Of a stretch of DNA of 64,000 nucleotides, positions 26,536-36,500 are shown one piece after another. The DNA comes from JBHELB01 sp041859045 (lineage in GTDB: Bacteria; Hydrogenedentota; Hydrogenedentia; Hydrogenedentales; SLHB01). The stretch's first letter is position 1. The number at the start of each line of letters is the position of its first letter. The stretch covers positions 1 through 64,000 of the forward strand of contig JBHELB010000034.1 of NCBI GenBank assembly GCA_041859045.1, given 5' to 3'. The notes under the pieces were generated by a model. It was not told where the DNA came from. It ran no database searches and worked only from the letters and a program-made list of their open reading frames with translations. Position numbers and translations under genes: made by a program.

Positions 26536-26979
26536 TTACCCCAGTTTCTCGACGCGCCGGCGGTGGCGCTCGCCATCGCTGAACGCGGTGGACATCCAGA
26601 CATCGAGAATGGCGAAGCACTCCTCAAGCGTCAGCACGCGGCGGCCCAAGCACAGCACATTGGCGTCGTTGTGACTGCGCGATAGTTCAGCGAGATACGG
26701 GGACGTGCACGCCGCGGCGCGAATGCCGGGGTGGCGGTTCGCCGCGATGCTGACCCCCACGCCCGTGCCGCAGATCAGCACGCCGCGCTCGGCCTCGCCC
26801 TGCAGCACCGAAGAGCACACTGCCCCCGCGATATCGGGATAGTCCACCGAATCCGGGCCGTTCGTGCCGCAGTCGACAACCGTATGCCCCTTCGCTTTGA
26901 GGTAATCGATCAGGGCCGGTTTGTAGAACGGCGGCGGCGCTTCGAAGCCCGCGTGATCACTGCCTACGGCGATCTTCAT
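26536..26979 (-). CDS. rpiB: Ribose-5-phosphate isomerase B
   Basis: A 147-residue RpiB/LacAB-family isomerase interconverting ribose-5-P and ribulose-5-P. Seen: MKIAVGSDHAGFE, YPDIAGAVCSSV, the catalytic Cys70 in VLICGTGVGVSIAANR, and RSHNDANVLCLGRR. Length fits the family. A four-residue insertion (PPPFYK region) follows the first motif. It lies 3 bases after the tsaC stop and 23 before hslU. Confidence 0.95.
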   Translation of the reverse strand: MKIAVGSDHAGFEAPPPFYKPALIDYLKAKGHTVVDCGTNGPDSVDYPDIAGAVCSSVLQGEAERGVLICGTGVGVSIAANRHPGIRAAACTSPYLAELSRSHNDANVLCLGRRVLTLEECFAILDVWMSTAFSDGERHRRRVEKLG

Positions 26980-26982
26980 CTT

Positions 26983-27600
26983 TTAGTGCTCCCTCTCCGC
27001 GGCCTGGAGCGCCGCATAAATCTCTTCCATCTTGATGGCGCCGGGCCGCAGCACCCGATCCTCGTCCGGCGCGTAGACCGTCGAGGGCATGCTGCTGGGC
27101 AGTTCGCCCACGTCGATGCCCGCGCTCACGCCCGGCAGGGCATTTTCCCTGAGCCGCCGCAACGGAGCCTCGCCCGAACGGTTCGCCGAGGTGGACGTCA
27201 GCGGTCCGCCAAAGGCTTCGCACAACGCGCGCGCGAGTTCAAGCCCCGGCACACGCACACCTACCCGCGCCGCGCCCCCCGTCAGCGCCGGCGGCAACGC
27301 CGGATTCCGGGGCAACACCAAAGTCAAAGGTCCCGGCCAGAACACCCGCGCACACGCTTGGGCGCGCGGCGTCCACTCGGCCACCGCCACATTCAATTGT
27401 TCCATCGTCGCGCCGATAAGCAATATCGCCGCGGCGTCCGAGCGGCCTTTGACGGCAAACAGCGTGCGCAACGCCGTCTCCGAAAACGGGTCAACGGCGA
27501 GGCCATAGACGGTTTCCGTGGGATACGCGACCACCTCGCCCGCGTGGATTCGCGCGGCGGCTTCGGCCAGGCCATCGAGGTCCGGGCGCAGCAGTTTCAC
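26983..27600 (-). CDS. Threonylcarbamoyl-AMP synthase (Sua5/YrdC/TsaC family)
   Basis: A 205-residue enzyme that makes threonylcarbamoyl-adenylate for the t6A37 modification of ANN-decoding tRNAs. Seen: the YrdC signature AYPTETVYGLAVDPF, TLFAVKGRS, GPLTLVLPRN, RVPGLELARAL and TSANRSGE. It is the short TsaC-like form without the extra Sua5 domain. ATG overlaps the rdgB stop by four bases. Confidence 0.93.
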   Translation of the reverse strand: MKLLRPDLDGLAEAAARIHAGEVVAYPTETVYGLAVDPFSETALRTLFAVKGRSDAAAILLIGATMEQLNVAVAEWTPRAQACARVFWPGPLTLVLPRNPALPPALTGGAARVGVRVPGLELARALCEAFGGPLTSTSANRSGEAPLRRLRENALPGVSAGIDVGELPSSMPSTVYAPDEDRVLRPGAIKMEEIYAALQAAEREH

Positions 27601-28193
27601 GGCAACTGTTCCAGAAACGTTTTCAATTTGCGCAGCGCGCGGCCACGGTGGCTAATCGCCGCCTTCTGATCGCCGCTCAACTCGCCGAACGTCACGTCAA
27701 ACCCTTCGGGAAGAAACAGCGGATCGTAGCCAAAGCCCTTGTCGCCGCGGCAGGCTTCGGCGATACGGCCTTCAACCGTGCCGGTTTCCGTGTGCGCGAA
27801 GCCGCTGCCGTTGATAAACGCCGCGCAACAAACGAAGCGCGCGGTACGTTCGTGCATGGGCACCTGCGCAAGCGCGCCGAGGAGCTTGCGGTTGTTGTCG
27901 GCGTAGGTGCAGTCCGGCCCGGCGTAACGCGCGGAGTAAATGCCCGGCGCGCCGCCCAACGCATCCACCACCAGCCCCGAATCGTCGGCCACGCAAGGTA
28001 CGCCAAACGAGGCCGAGTAATACCGCGCCTTGAGAATGGCGTTTTCCTCGAACGTGTGGCCGTCCTCGATGGGCTCGGGCACGGACGGGTAATCGCGCAG
28101 GCTGCGGACCTCCCACGGCAAGCCGTGCAGGAGTTCCGCGAGTTCCGCCGCCTTGTCGAGATTTCCGGAGCCAATCAGCAGGGTCTTAGGCAA
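27597..28193 (-). CDS. rdgB: XTP/dITP pyrophosphatase RdgB/HAM1
   Basis: A 198-residue house-cleaning NTPase that removes XTP, ITP and dITP. Seen: IGSGNLDKAAELAELL, ENAILKARYYS, ADDSGLVVDALGGAPGIYSA, GYDPLFLPEG and ISHRGRALRKL, all typical of the Ham1 fold. The substrate-recognition SHR is intact. It overlaps rph by eight bases and tsaC by four. The pairing rph-rdgB is common in bacteria. Confidence 0.96.
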   Translation of the reverse strand: MPKTLLIGSGNLDKAAELAELLHGLPWEVRSLRDYPSVPEPIEDGHTFEENAILKARYYSASFGVPCVADDSGLVVDALGGAPGIYSARYAGPDCTYADNNRKLLGALAQVPMHERTARFVCCAAFINGSGFAHTETGTVEGRIAEACRGDKGFGYDPLFLPEGFDVTFGELSGDQKAAISHRGRALRKLKTFLEQLP

Positions 28194-28908
28194 GTCCCAG
28201 CGCCTCCCGTTGCAGCGCGAAAAGGGTCTGCGCGCCTTGCTCGCCGAGATCGAGAAGCGCGTTCAACATCGATCGGGGAAACGCATCGCCCTCGGCGCAG
28301 CCCTGCACCTCTATGAGCTGCCCATCGCCGCGCATAATGAGGTTGAGGTCCACATCCGCCGCAACGTCTTCTTCGTAACACAGATCAAGCACAGGCTCGC
28401 CCTCGACAACACCCACGCTGACCGCCGCACACTGCCCCAGAATCGGCAGCGTCTCGAGCGCGCCCATCTCCTTCAGCCCGGAAAGGGCATCATGCAACGC
28501 CACATAGGCCCCCGTGATGGCCGCCGTGCGCGTTCCGCCATCGGCCTGAATCACATCGCAATCCAGCACTACCTGCCGCTCGCCGAGCAGATCCAAGTCA
28601 ATGGCCGCTCGCAGCGAACGTCCAATCAGGCGGCTGATTTCCTGGGCGCGGCCCCGCTGACTGCTGTCGCGGGTGCAACGCGTATGCGTGCTGCGCGGCA
28701 ACATTGCGTATTCGGCGGTCACCCAGCCCTTGCCGGTGTCTTTTAGAAACGTGGGCACGCGCGGCTCGACCGTGGCGGTGCACAACACCTTGGTCTCGCC
28801 GAAGCTGACCAACACCGAACCTTCGGCGTAGCGCGTGTAATGCCGCTCGAATCGCACGGAACGCATCGCATCGGCGGCGCGGCGATCGGGGCGCATGAAC
28901 GTACTCAT
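28186..28908 (-). CDS. rph: Ribonuclease PH
   Basis: A 240-residue phosphorolytic 3'-5' exoribonuclease that trims tRNA 3' ends. Seen: MRPDRRAADAMRSV, GSVLVSFGETKVLCTATVE, GWVTAEYAMLPRSTHTR, RGRAQEISRLIGRSLRA and DCDVIQADGGTRTAAITGA. Length matches. It overlaps ctpA by four bases upstream and rdgB by eight downstream. Confidence 0.97.
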   Translation of the reverse strand: MSTFMRPDRRAADAMRSVRFERHYTRYAEGSVLVSFGETKVLCTATVEPRVPTFLKDTGKGWVTAEYAMLPRSTHTRCTRDSSQRGRAQEISRLIGRSLRAAIDLDLLGERQVVLDCDVIQADGGTRTAAITGAYVALHDALSGLKEMGALETLPILGQCAAVSVGVVEGEPVLDLCYEEDVAADVDLNLIMRGDGQLIEVQGCAEGDAFPRSMLNALLDLGEQGAQTLFALQREALGLA

Positions 28909-30356
28909 GAACCCGCCGGAAGCGCCGCTGTGCCAGACTCTTCCTTCTCAGGCGAAGTGTCTGTCGAGTCGGGCTTGGCGGCAACCTGAGTCTCGTGAGT
29001 GTCTTTGTGGTACTTCTCGATCAACTTCGAGAAATCGGCGTCTTCGCGCAAAATCTCAACGGCCTTCTGAAGCTGGATGTCCTCGACCACGCCCTCCTTC
29101 ATCGCATCGCCGGTCACGGACCCATGGTTCTGCCGATCGCGAAGTTTCTCCGGTTCGTCGCGGTATGAATCCCGCATCTGCTTCACGAGCTTGATTTGTT
29201 CTTCCTTCGACATCGGCACGTCCACGTCCGGACGAATGCCTTCCTTGTCGATGGTCACCTCTGCGGGCGTATAGTACAACGCCGTGGTCAGGCGGAGCGC
29301 CGCGCCTGCCGGTTTACGCAACGGGATCAGCGTCTGCACGCTGCCCTTGCCGTAGGTTTTCTGGCCCACGACAATCGCTCTCTTCCAGAACTGCAACGCG
29401 CCGGTCACGATCTCCGCCGCGCTCGCCGAATTGTCGCTCACCAAAACAATAATCGGGAAATTCGCAGGCACCACAGGGTCCTTGCGCGTGAACAGTCGCA
29501 GGTCTTCCGTTGCGGCCCGCGACCCTGCGCGGCCCTTGGTGTATGTCACCAGCGTGCCGCGCGGCAAGAACAAGGAACTCACCTCGCGCGACGCGTCCAG
29601 CAGCCCGCCGGGATTCCACCGCAGATCGAGCACAAGCGAGCGCATGCCCTGCTTGGAGAATTCAGAGAGCTTCTCGTCGAGCTCATCGGCAGTCGTCTTC
29701 TTGAAATCGCCCACGCGAATGTAGCCGATGCCCCCGTCGAGAATGCGCGACTCCATGATGCTCATCAGCGGAATCTTGTCGCGCTTGATGTCGAACTCGA
29801 GCGTCTCGGGCTCCTTGTCCGGCGAGTCGGGGAACGTGCGGACGATCGACAAGTGTACCGACGTGCCGCGCGGACCGCGGATGCGTTTCGCGGCGTCGGC
29901 CGAGGTCATGCCCTTCGTCGTCACGCCGTCGACTTTGAGTATAAGGTCATGCGCGTGCAACCCCACCTCCGCCGACGGCGAACCCGGAATCACCTCCATA
30001 ACCTCGATGAGCTTGTTCTCCTCGTCCACCCGAATCGTCACACCGATGCCGTCGAACTGCCCCTCGGTGTCCTCACTCATTTCCTTGAAATACTCGGCGC
30101 TGACATATGAGCTGTGCGGATCGAGGGCGTTCATCATGCCCGTCATCGCCCCTTCGACCATCTTGGAGATGTCCGGCTCGCGGACATAACTCTGCATAAC
30201 CTCGTCCATTGCCTCGCCCAACGGCTGAAGTTCTTGCCAGATATCGGTTTTCTTCTCCTGGGCGAAGATTCGTCCGGCGAACCCGTTCGTGACGAGCGCA
30301 CCGAGCGCGAGGAGGAAAAAGAGCAACGCCAGGAATTCAGACTTATTTCTTCGCAT
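28905..30356 (-). CDS. Carboxyl-terminal processing protease (S41A)
   Basis: A 483-residue periplasmic serine protease of the CtpA/Prc family. It has an uncleaved or cleaved N-terminal hydrophobic segment (about 8-30), a PDZ domain (about 98-175, GIGVTIRVDEENKLIEV), and the S41 core with LDLRWNPGGLLDASREV, SDNSASAAEI (Ser near 312) and GQKTYGKGSVQ (Lys337), the catalytic dyad. The C-terminus is acidic and low-complexity. Start MRRNKSEFL has GGAGG close upstream. It is the first gene of a seven-gene minus-strand operon ending with pgeF. No strong promoter was found in 30357-30702, which otherwise looks empty. Confidence 0.93.
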   Translation of the reverse strand: MRRNKSEFLALLFFLLALGALVTNGFAGRIFAQEKKTDIWQELQPLGEAMDEVMQSYVREPDISKMVEGAMTGMMNALDPHSSYVSAEYFKEMSEDTEGQFDGIGVTIRVDEENKLIEVMEVIPGSPSAEVGLHAHDLILKVDGVTTKGMTSADAAKRIRGPRGTSVHLSIVRTFPDSPDKEPETLEFDIKRDKIPLMSIMESRILDGGIGYIRVGDFKKTTADELDEKLSEFSKQGMRSLVLDLRWNPGGLLDASREVSSLFLPRGTLVTYTKGRAGSRAATEDLRLFTRKDPVVPANFPIIVLVSDNSASAAEIVTGALQFWKRAIVVGQKTYGKGSVQTLIPLRKPAGAALRLTTALYYTPAEVTIDKEGIRPDVDVPMSKEEQIKLVKQMRDSYRDEPEKLRDRQNHGSVTGDAMKEGVVEDIQLQKAVEILREDADFSKLIEKYHKDTHETQVAAKPDSTDTSPEKEESGTAALPAGS

Positions 30357-30702
30357 CGAGACCTCCGGGCGTCCGCGTCGGACGCGCCAAAAGCGGCCAG
30401 CCAATACTATTCGGCTTACTACATGGACTATGGGTATCCTAGCAAAACAATCGGCGGGATTTCGAGCGCGAGAAAACAGCGGGATAATGTGTAACGCAAA
30501 CAATTCCATTTACCGGGTACGGGAATATGGGCAAGATGCCTTGGCAAGGGTATCGCGTTAGAATTCGCTCTGCGCGTCAACCGCGAGTGCAGCCCGTAGC
30601 GCACGGCCTCTGTACGGGGTATACACAGAATAGGGCGCGGAGTGGAAAAACGCCCGCCGTAGACATCCCCGGCGAAAACGCGCTGGCAATGCCCTGACAC
30701 CA

Positions 30703-30742
30703 AAAGACGCTGGACCGCTCAGGTCAACGGCACAGCGTCTTT
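30703..30742 (-). terminator. Terminator of aceE
   Basis: Stem AAAGACGCTG (30703-30712) with CAGCGTCTTT (30733-30742), 20-base loop, lying 24 bases after the aceE stop. On the minus strand a TTTT run follows directly. Confidence 0.7.
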
Positions 30743-30765
30743 AAAGAAACTTGGGTTTGGGTCAA

Positions 30766-33435
30766 TTACGTGGTCAACGGATCGCGCTTGTCTGGCGAGA
30801 TATCGAGCTTCTTGGCCGCCTTGCGCACGGCATCCCACTTGACTTGGCCGTCGCGCGCCAAGCCGACCAGCGCGGCGTAGGCAATGAATCGCGCGTCAAC
30901 CTCAAAGAAGTCGCGCAACGCCTGGCGTGATTCGCTCCGGCCGAAGCCGTCCGTGCCGAGCGAAAGGATCGGTCGCGGCGCCCAGCGGCTCACGGAATCC
31001 GGCAACGCCTTCACGTAATCCGACGAAGCGACGATCGGGCCTTGGGTTCCCGCCAGACACTGCGAGAAATACGGCGTCTTGCCCTTGTCGCCGGGCTGCA
31101 ACAGGTTGGCGCGCTCGACCGCCAACGCCTCGCGCCGCAGTTCCTTGTAGCTGGTCACGCTCCACACATCCGCCGCCACGCCGAAGTCCGCCGCAAGCAG
31201 GTCCTGCGCCTTGAGCGCTTCGTTCAGGATCGCGCCGCTGCCGAGCAGTTGCGCGCGCAGTTTGCCGTTCTCCGGCGCGGACTTGAAGCGGTACATGCCC
31301 TTGAGAATGCCTTCCTCGACGCCTTCGGGCATGGGCGGCATCGCGTAGTTCTCGTTGCCCGCCGTCAGGTAATAGAAAACGCTTTCTTGCTCTTGATACA
31401 TGCGGCGGAGTCCATCCCGTACGATTACCGCCATCTCATAGGCGAATGCCGGATCGTACGTGATGAGGTTCGGCACGGAATACGCCAGCAAGTGGCTGTG
31501 GCCGTCCTGATGCTGGAGCCCTTCGCCGTTTAGCGTCGTGCGGCCGGCCGTGCCGCCCACCATGAACCCGCGGCAACGCAGGTCCGCGGCGGCCCACACG
31601 AGATCGCCGATGCGCTGGTGTCCAAACATGGAGTAGTAAATGAAGAACGGAATCGTGTTGATGCCGTGCGTGCTGTACGCGGTGCCCGCAGCAATAAACG
31701 ACGACATCGAACCGGCTTCCGTGATGCCTTCCTCGAGGATCTGTCCATCGCGGGCTTCTTTGTAGTAGAGCAGGCTATCGCGATCGACCGGCTCGTAGAG
31801 CTGTCCCGCGTGCGAATAGATGCCCACCTCGCGGAACAACGCTTCCATGCCGAAGGTGCGCGCTTCATCGGGCACAATCGGCACGATCAATTTGCCTACG
31901 TTGGGGTCGCGCAGCAGCTTGGTGATAATGCGTACGACGGCCATCGTGGTGGATACCGCGCGGCCGTCGGTGCCCTGGCGGAATTCGTCAAAAAGATCGG
32001 CGGCGGGCGCGGTCAATACCTCGCTCTTCTGGCGACGTGACGGCAGATAGCCGCCCAGCTCTTGCCGCCGCTTGTGCAGATACTGCATCTCCGGGCTTTC
32101 CGCAGGCGGACGGTAGAACGGCGTCAGGGCCACGTCCTCGTCGCTGATCGGAATCCCGAAACGCGTACGGAACTCGCGCAGTTCGTCTTCGTTGAGCTTC
32201 TTCTGCTGGTGCGAGATGTTTTTGCCTTCGCCGCTTTCACCGAGGCCGTAGCCCTTGATTGTCTTGGCGAGGATAACGGTCGGCGCGCCGGTGTGCGTGA
32301 TCGCCGCGTGGAACGCCGCATACACCTTCTCGGGGTCATGTCCGCCGCGCCGCAGCTTGCGGATTTGCTCGTCCGTCAGGCCCTTCACGAGATTGAGCAA
32401 GCGCGGATCGGTGCCAAAGAAATGTTGCCGCGTGTACGCGCCGTCTTCGACCACGTACTTCTGATACTGGCCATCCACCACCTCGTCCATCCGCCGCACA
32501 AGAAGTTCATGCGTGTCCTTGGCCAGCAACGGGTCCCAGTCGCCGCCCCAGATCACCTTGATGACGTTCCAGCCCGCGCCGCGGAAGGCCGCTTCGAGTT
32601 CTTGGATGATCTTGCCGTTACCGCGCACCGGGCCGTCGAGACGTTGCAGGTTGCAGTTGATCACGAAGATAAGGTTGTCGAGCTTCTCGCGCGACGCCAG
32701 CGTGATCGCCCCGAGCGTTTCCGGTTCGTCGGTCTCGCCGTCGCCCAAAAACGCCCACACTTTCTGCTGGCTCGTGTTCTTGATGCCGCGGTCTTCGAGG
32801 TAGCGATTGAACCGCGCCTGGTAGATGGCCATGATCGGCCCGAGGCCCATGGACACGGTGGGGAATTGCCAGAATCCCGGCATCAACCACGGGTGCGGGT
32901 ACGAGGACAGCCCGCCGCCTTCCCGCAATTCGCGACGAAAGTTCTCGAGTTGCTCTTTGGAAATGCGCCCCTCCAAGAACGCGCGCGCATAGATGCCCGG
33001 CGCGGCGTGACCCTGGAAATAGATCTGATCGCCGCCGCTCTCGTGGTCCGGCCCTTTGAAGAAATGATTAAACCCAACTTCGTACAACGCCGCGGCGGAA
33101 GCGTACGTCGAGATGTGACCGCCGATACCGTTCTCCTCGCGATTGGCGCGCACAACCATCGACATCGCGTTCCACCGAATGAAGCTCTTGATGCGGCGCT
33201 CCATGTCGCGGTTGCCGGGATACGGAATTTGGTCTTCGACCGGAATGGTGTTGATGTATGGCGTGTTGGCGGAAAACGGCAGCTTAATGCCCGCCGAATG
33301 GGCGCGAATCTGCATCGCGCGCAGCAAATGCCGCACCCGCTCCGCGCCGCCATTCCGAATGACGTCGTCGAGCGATTCCAACCACTCGCGCGTTTCCAGT
33401 TCCCGTTCCTGCGCTTCTTCCCTCGGATCACTCAT
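30766..33435 (-). CDS. aceE: Pyruvate dehydrogenase E1 component, homodimeric type
   Basis: An 889-residue thiamin-diphosphate enzyme that decarboxylates pyruvate and acetylates the lipoyl group of E2. Seen: GGHISTYASAAALYEVGFNHFF, the TPP motif GDGETDEPETLGAI ending at NCNLQRLDGPV, HFFGTDPRLLNLV, KTIKGYGLGESGEGKN, TSSFIAAGTAYSTHG-like region, and GFGRSESRQALRDFFEVD. Start MSDPREEAQ has GGAG seven bases ahead. No aceF is next to it; E2 and E3 genes of the 2-oxoglutarate complex lie 16 kb away. It may be co-transcribed with the GH123-like gene 66 bases upstream, an odd partner. Confidence 0.96.
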   Translation of the reverse strand: MSDPREEAQERELETREWLESLDDVIRNGGAERVRHLLRAMQIRAHSAGIKLPFSANTPYINTIPVEDQIPYPGNRDMERRIKSFIRWNAMSMVVRANREENGIGGHISTYASAAALYEVGFNHFFKGPDHESGGDQIYFQGHAAPGIYARAFLEGRISKEQLENFRRELREGGGLSSYPHPWLMPGFWQFPTVSMGLGPIMAIYQARFNRYLEDRGIKNTSQQKVWAFLGDGETDEPETLGAITLASREKLDNLIFVINCNLQRLDGPVRGNGKIIQELEAAFRGAGWNVIKVIWGGDWDPLLAKDTHELLVRRMDEVVDGQYQKYVVEDGAYTRQHFFGTDPRLLNLVKGLTDEQIRKLRRGGHDPEKVYAAFHAAITHTGAPTVILAKTIKGYGLGESGEGKNISHQQKKLNEDELREFRTRFGIPISDEDVALTPFYRPPAESPEMQYLHKRRQELGGYLPSRRQKSEVLTAPAADLFDEFRQGTDGRAVSTTMAVVRIITKLLRDPNVGKLIVPIVPDEARTFGMEALFREVGIYSHAGQLYEPVDRDSLLYYKEARDGQILEEGITEAGSMSSFIAAGTAYSTHGINTIPFFIYYSMFGHQRIGDLVWAAADLRCRGFMVGGTAGRTTLNGEGLQHQDGHSHLLAYSVPNLITYDPAFAYEMAVIVRDGLRRMYQEQESVFYYLTAGNENYAMPPMPEGVEEGILKGMYRFKSAPENGKLRAQLLGSGAILNEALKAQDLLAADFGVAADVWSVTSYKELRREALAVERANLLQPGDKGKTPYFSQCLAGTQGPIVASSDYVKALPDSVSRWAPRPILSLGTDGFGRSESRQALRDFFEVDARFIAYAALVGLARDGQVKWDAVRKAAKKLDISPDKRDPLTT

Positions 33436-33501
33436 GCGGTTACTCCCGTTCGTTTCGCCGTGAAAACAGCGTTCCACAGGACAACACCAGACTTCAGCCG
33501 C

Positions 33502-36500
33502 TCATTCCGCCGCACTATTGCCTTGCTGCAACGCGGCAATGGCGCGGGCGATCTCATCGCGCCGTTTTTCCATCGGCGCGGGCGATTTCGTGTATTCCGT
33601 GGCGGTGGTCGATACTTCCGCAGGCACTTCCAGCAGCGCCTCGTACGCCTGTCGTTTCTTCTCCGGCAACGCCGCGCCACGCTCAGTCAACAAGTGCTTC
33701 AAGATCACGAAGTACTCGTAGTCCTCGATGCCGTCGCGCAGCATCTCAAGACGGAACGACTCCACCGGACCTTCCAGCACGGGGGCCGCAGGAGGTCCGT
33801 CCGCCGCCGCCAGAGGAGGATACATGAAACGCCCGTCGCCATTGCCCCACGGAACCCGAGCGCCTACTGGGATGGACGCGTCGCTTATCCAACTCATCGG
33901 GTCCTCATACGGGTTCTGCGGGCGCTTGGGATTGGGATACGCCTTGTCGCTTGTCCACTGAACCGTCGCCCACACCAACACCCCGTTGATCTTCCGCTGC
34001 CACGTCTGCCATAGCCAAACCCGAAGGTCCGTTCCCGGATGATCGATGAACAGTCCCGGATAGGGCTCCCTCGGCACGGTACAGACGTACCACCAGAACG
34101 TCTCGCCCAGCGCGCGGCGGGCGTCGGCGGAATCTTGCTGATACGCCGGAGTGATCGGGCACCAGATCTTCGGTCCGCCGACTAACTCGGGTTCCGGCTG
34201 CTCCGTGAGCATGCCCTGAATATCCGGCGCCGCCTGTTTCAGGCGCTGGAAACCCTCATTCACGAAGCCGTATTGGTGTGGCTCGGGTTCGTCGAACCAG
34301 TAGACATAGGCTTCATCGAGCCAGCCCTTCTCGCGAAGGTGTTCCTGTATCTGACTCCAGTATTGCGTAAATAGAGCTTTGAATTCGGGAGTGTCCTTGC
34401 CGAATCCAAGCAACGACGGCTCCTTCGTGCCCTGGTATGTTCCGCCTCCCATACCGATCGGAGTCAAGTTCATCGAAGTAAAGTGGTAATAGTCGAACGC
34501 CTTCTCCATCGCGGCGTCCCAGGCGGTGAAATCGATCGACACCTTCCAAGCCGCAGGCTCCCCGCCCTGCTCGGGCTTTGGCCAGGTCACGGCCATCGCG
34601 TCCATTTGCGAGGGGTTGTACGGTGAAAGGTGATGGTCGGCCATGCACTGAAGGTACTTGCTCATGACCGTGCGCTTGTCGGCGTCGGTTGTGACGTTGT
34701 GATATTGCCATACCGTTCGAAGGTTGAGGCCAAAGGCCGTCGTGCATGTCATCCGGTCCGGAAGGTTGAACCCGTAGACCTCGACCTCGAGCGGGGCCTC
34801 GGCGCGGTAGCCGCCCTCCGCCTCAATCGTAATCGCGCCGCGATAGACGCCGGGAACCGCGTCGACGGGAGTCTTCACGCGCACCCACAACGGCTGGTTC
34901 GTGTCCGCATCCACATCAAACGGACCGTCAATCGGCGGCAGAGGATCGGGCCATAGCCCGGGCGCGGCAAGGCGGTCGGTGGGGTACTCGATATTCACGT
35001 ACGCAACCTTGAGCACCTGCACACTCTCCGCCGGCAGCGTCGCACCGTCCGGCCCGCGTAGCGCGCTCGCACTCACGCGCACCTGCCGAAGCGTCTCGTG
35101 GGGATGCAACACCAACTGCGCGGCCTCGGCCTCGTTGCAAGCCAAGCGAAGCTGGACGGCGCGGCCTTTCGCTTCGGGAACTGCGCGGGTCTTGCTCACT
35201 TTCCACCCAGAATTCGCCCACCACAACCCCAGCGTCGCATTCGCGGAGGTAAGCCGCTCGCCGTACGAGTCGTCGTGGATCGCGGAGACCTCAAGTTCGC
35301 ACGCGCCCTCAAACACGTCGCCCATGTTTACACGCAACGTGCGCGGACCGGTCTGGCGCATCGCCACGGGCAGTTTTACCGTCGTCGCGCCCGGTTGGAG
35401 CGTCACTTTCACTTTCTTGTTGCGCGCGGCGCGGCCTTCTTGGCCGTATTCCTCGACATAGGCAGTAACCCGCACCGCCTTCGCGGTCTTGTTGATCGCG
35501 CGCAGCGCGATCCAGCCGTCGCCGCCCGGCCATAGGCCGCTCATGGACTCCACGGTAACTTCGAAATTTGGATCCATGCGCTCCACTTCGAGGTATTCCG
35601 TGCTGCCTACGGCGGTCATGGGCGGTCCGTCGAACTTGGCGTCAAATAAGTAATTGCCCAACGCGAAAGAACCCAGATCCGAGTTATAGGTCAGCGGTTC
35701 GCCGCTACGATCCGCGATACGGATCCGAATGCGCTTGGCAGGAAGCAGCTCGGCGGGTATAGCGACTTTCTTCAGTCTATTCGAAGTCGTCGCCGCCAGT
35801 GGCCGCCACGGCGATCCGTCCGCGCTCACCTCAACCTCCATCTTGCCTCGGATGAAGTAGGTCAGATCGGCGGACAATGTCGCCGACTGGATCGCACGAT
35901 CGCCCACACCGTGCTCGAAGACGATCTCGGAACCGCGCCCGAAAACATAGCGGTTACTGTTGAATGCGCAGTGGAAGGACGCAATGGCGCGCGTCTGATT
36001 GTTCGATGTCGCCCCGCAAGGGAGGAAGTAGTGGTATTGATTTCCTTCGACACGTTCGCCCAGTCCCAGCACAACGTCTGCCGCGGCGGAATACATCGGC
36101 AGTGCCCGGCGCAGATGGAAATCCCCAAAGGCACAGGGCGAGTTCGCATGCCATTGTCCAAAACGCAGGTAGGAAGTCCCCTCGGGCAACTCCGACGGCA
36201 CGGCAATAATATTCCGCGCTAACTCCCATGTCGTGCCCATGTCGCCGTAGTCGCGGTTGCAGAACGGCGTGCCGGAAATCAGCGGCCCGGTTCCGCTGGC
36301 GAGCCGCCGCGCCTTGAAACGCAGCGAATACACCGCATTGGGTTCGAAGGGAAGCGTCGGTGTGCGCCATTCGTTCGTATCGTTTCCCGTACCCTGAACC
36401 ACCAGCGCCCGGAGTCCGGAGCTCGGCCCCTCATCCTGGACCGTTCCCGAGCCGCCGGAAAGGGTCCAGGCCTCCACTTGCCCCGGAGCGCCCAACGCCA

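Noticed and set aside
32062..34014. 650-codon open frame antisense to aceE and its neighbour
   Set aside because: Shadow of aceE codons; no domain, no start signal.
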